Shown here: positions 63,856-64,000 of the stretch, in pieces
Position numbering within the stretch: position 1 is the stretch's first letter
Layout of the letters: the number at the start of each line of letters is the position of its first letter
Source: Cellulomonas_A sp047229345
GTDB lineage: Bacteria > Actinomycetota > Actinomycetes > Actinomycetales > Cellulomonadaceae
Assembly (NCBI RefSeq): GCF_047229345.1
Contig: NZ_JBFTER010000005.1
Location: forward strand, 1-64,000
Direction: 5' to 3'
Length of the DNA stretch: 64,000 nucleotides
The notes under the pieces: model-generated
What the model saw: only the letters and a program-made list of their open reading frames with translations
What the model was told of the DNA's origin: nothing
Database searches by the model: none
Translations under genes and position numbers: made by a program

Positions 63856-64000
63856 ATGGGTGAGCTCGAGCTGGTGGGTCTCCACGACGACGGGGAGCAC
63901 CTCGTGCTCGTGGGGCCGGACGGGCAACGGTTCCGTCTGCGCATCGACGAGCCGCTGCGCGCTGCCGTGCGCCGGGACCGCCCGAAGCTCGAGCAGCTCC
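63856..64000 (+). CDS. sepH: Septation protein SepH, N-terminal part (cut by the window end)
   Basis: ATG at 63856 behind GAGGAGG; 48 codons remain in the window. MGELELVGLHDDGEHLVLVGPDGQRFRLRIDEPLRAAVRRDRP is the start of the DUF3071/SepH domain, an actinobacterial FtsZ-assembly regulator. The rest, including the FtsZ-binding C-terminus, lies outside. Confidence 0.93.
   Translation, partial: MGELELVGLHDDGEHLVLVGPDGQRFRLRIDEPLRAAVRRDRPKLEQL

Overview
The window is chromosomal DNA of a very high-GC actinobacterium. Dense GC3-biased coding, frequent 4-base ATGA/GTGA gene overlaps, leaderless-type promoters and the family content (DUF3000, DUF3159, DUF3710, DUF4193, SepH, GuaB1, the sir/cysH/cysD/cysN operon, trehalose synthesis by treY/treZ) all fit Micrococcales. 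A pyruvate formate-lyase module and a D-aspartate-ligase-like ATP-grasp enzyme point to a facultative anaerobe of the Cellulomonas type, but the genus is an inference. I see no tRNA, rRNA, CRISPR array, insertion sequence or prophage.

Layout. 1-6.1 kb: minus-strand accessory genes (a broken glycosyltransferase, a haem-oxygenase-fold protein, SRPBCC proteins, a zinc alcohol dehydrogenase, CsbD) around one plus-strand protein. 6.6-14.1 kb: a carbohydrate cluster in which hexose-6-P mutarotase is followed by glgX(treX)-treY-treZ, a complete glycogen-to-trehalose route. 14.2-16.4 kb: a GNAT-kinase fusion and ZapE on the minus strand. 16.6-26.7 kb: a long assimilatory-sulfur operon headed by a very short cysteine-rich ORF that looks like a cysteine-sensing leader peptide, then sir, a zinc-ribbon protein, cysH, cysD, cysN, an SsuABC-like importer, a CysG-like siroheme enzyme and a RibD-like reductase. 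27.3-30.1 kb: gnd translationally coupled to a D-aspartate-ligase-like enzyme, probably for the peptidoglycan cross-bridge.

30.2-36.4 kb (DUF3000, WhiI-like orphan regulator, RNase D, fadA, fadB) and 44-63.9 kb (dxs, guaB1, acnA, TrmA/RlmD-type methyltransferase, KimA-type K+ importer divergent from two TrkA/Ceo proteins, DUF3159, OB-fold, DUF3710, dut, DUF3093, DUF4193, suhB, TRIC channel, sepH) are widely conserved actinobacterial neighbourhoods. Between them, at 36.5-43.5 kb, sits an accessory segment: an aldo/keto reductase under a MerR regulator, an AraC regulator, a TIGR03086 protein, a YqeB-like membrane protein, and pflB-pflA with a candidate operator.

The strongest new-looking signals are the cysteine-rich leader ORF upstream of sir, a set of about twelve TANNNT boxes placed exactly for leaderless transcripts, several unassigned palindromic operators (acnA, fadA, pflB, the MerR promoter), an arginase-fold protein lacking both metal-binding histidines, and an internally deleted, frameshifted glycosyltransferase at the left edge.
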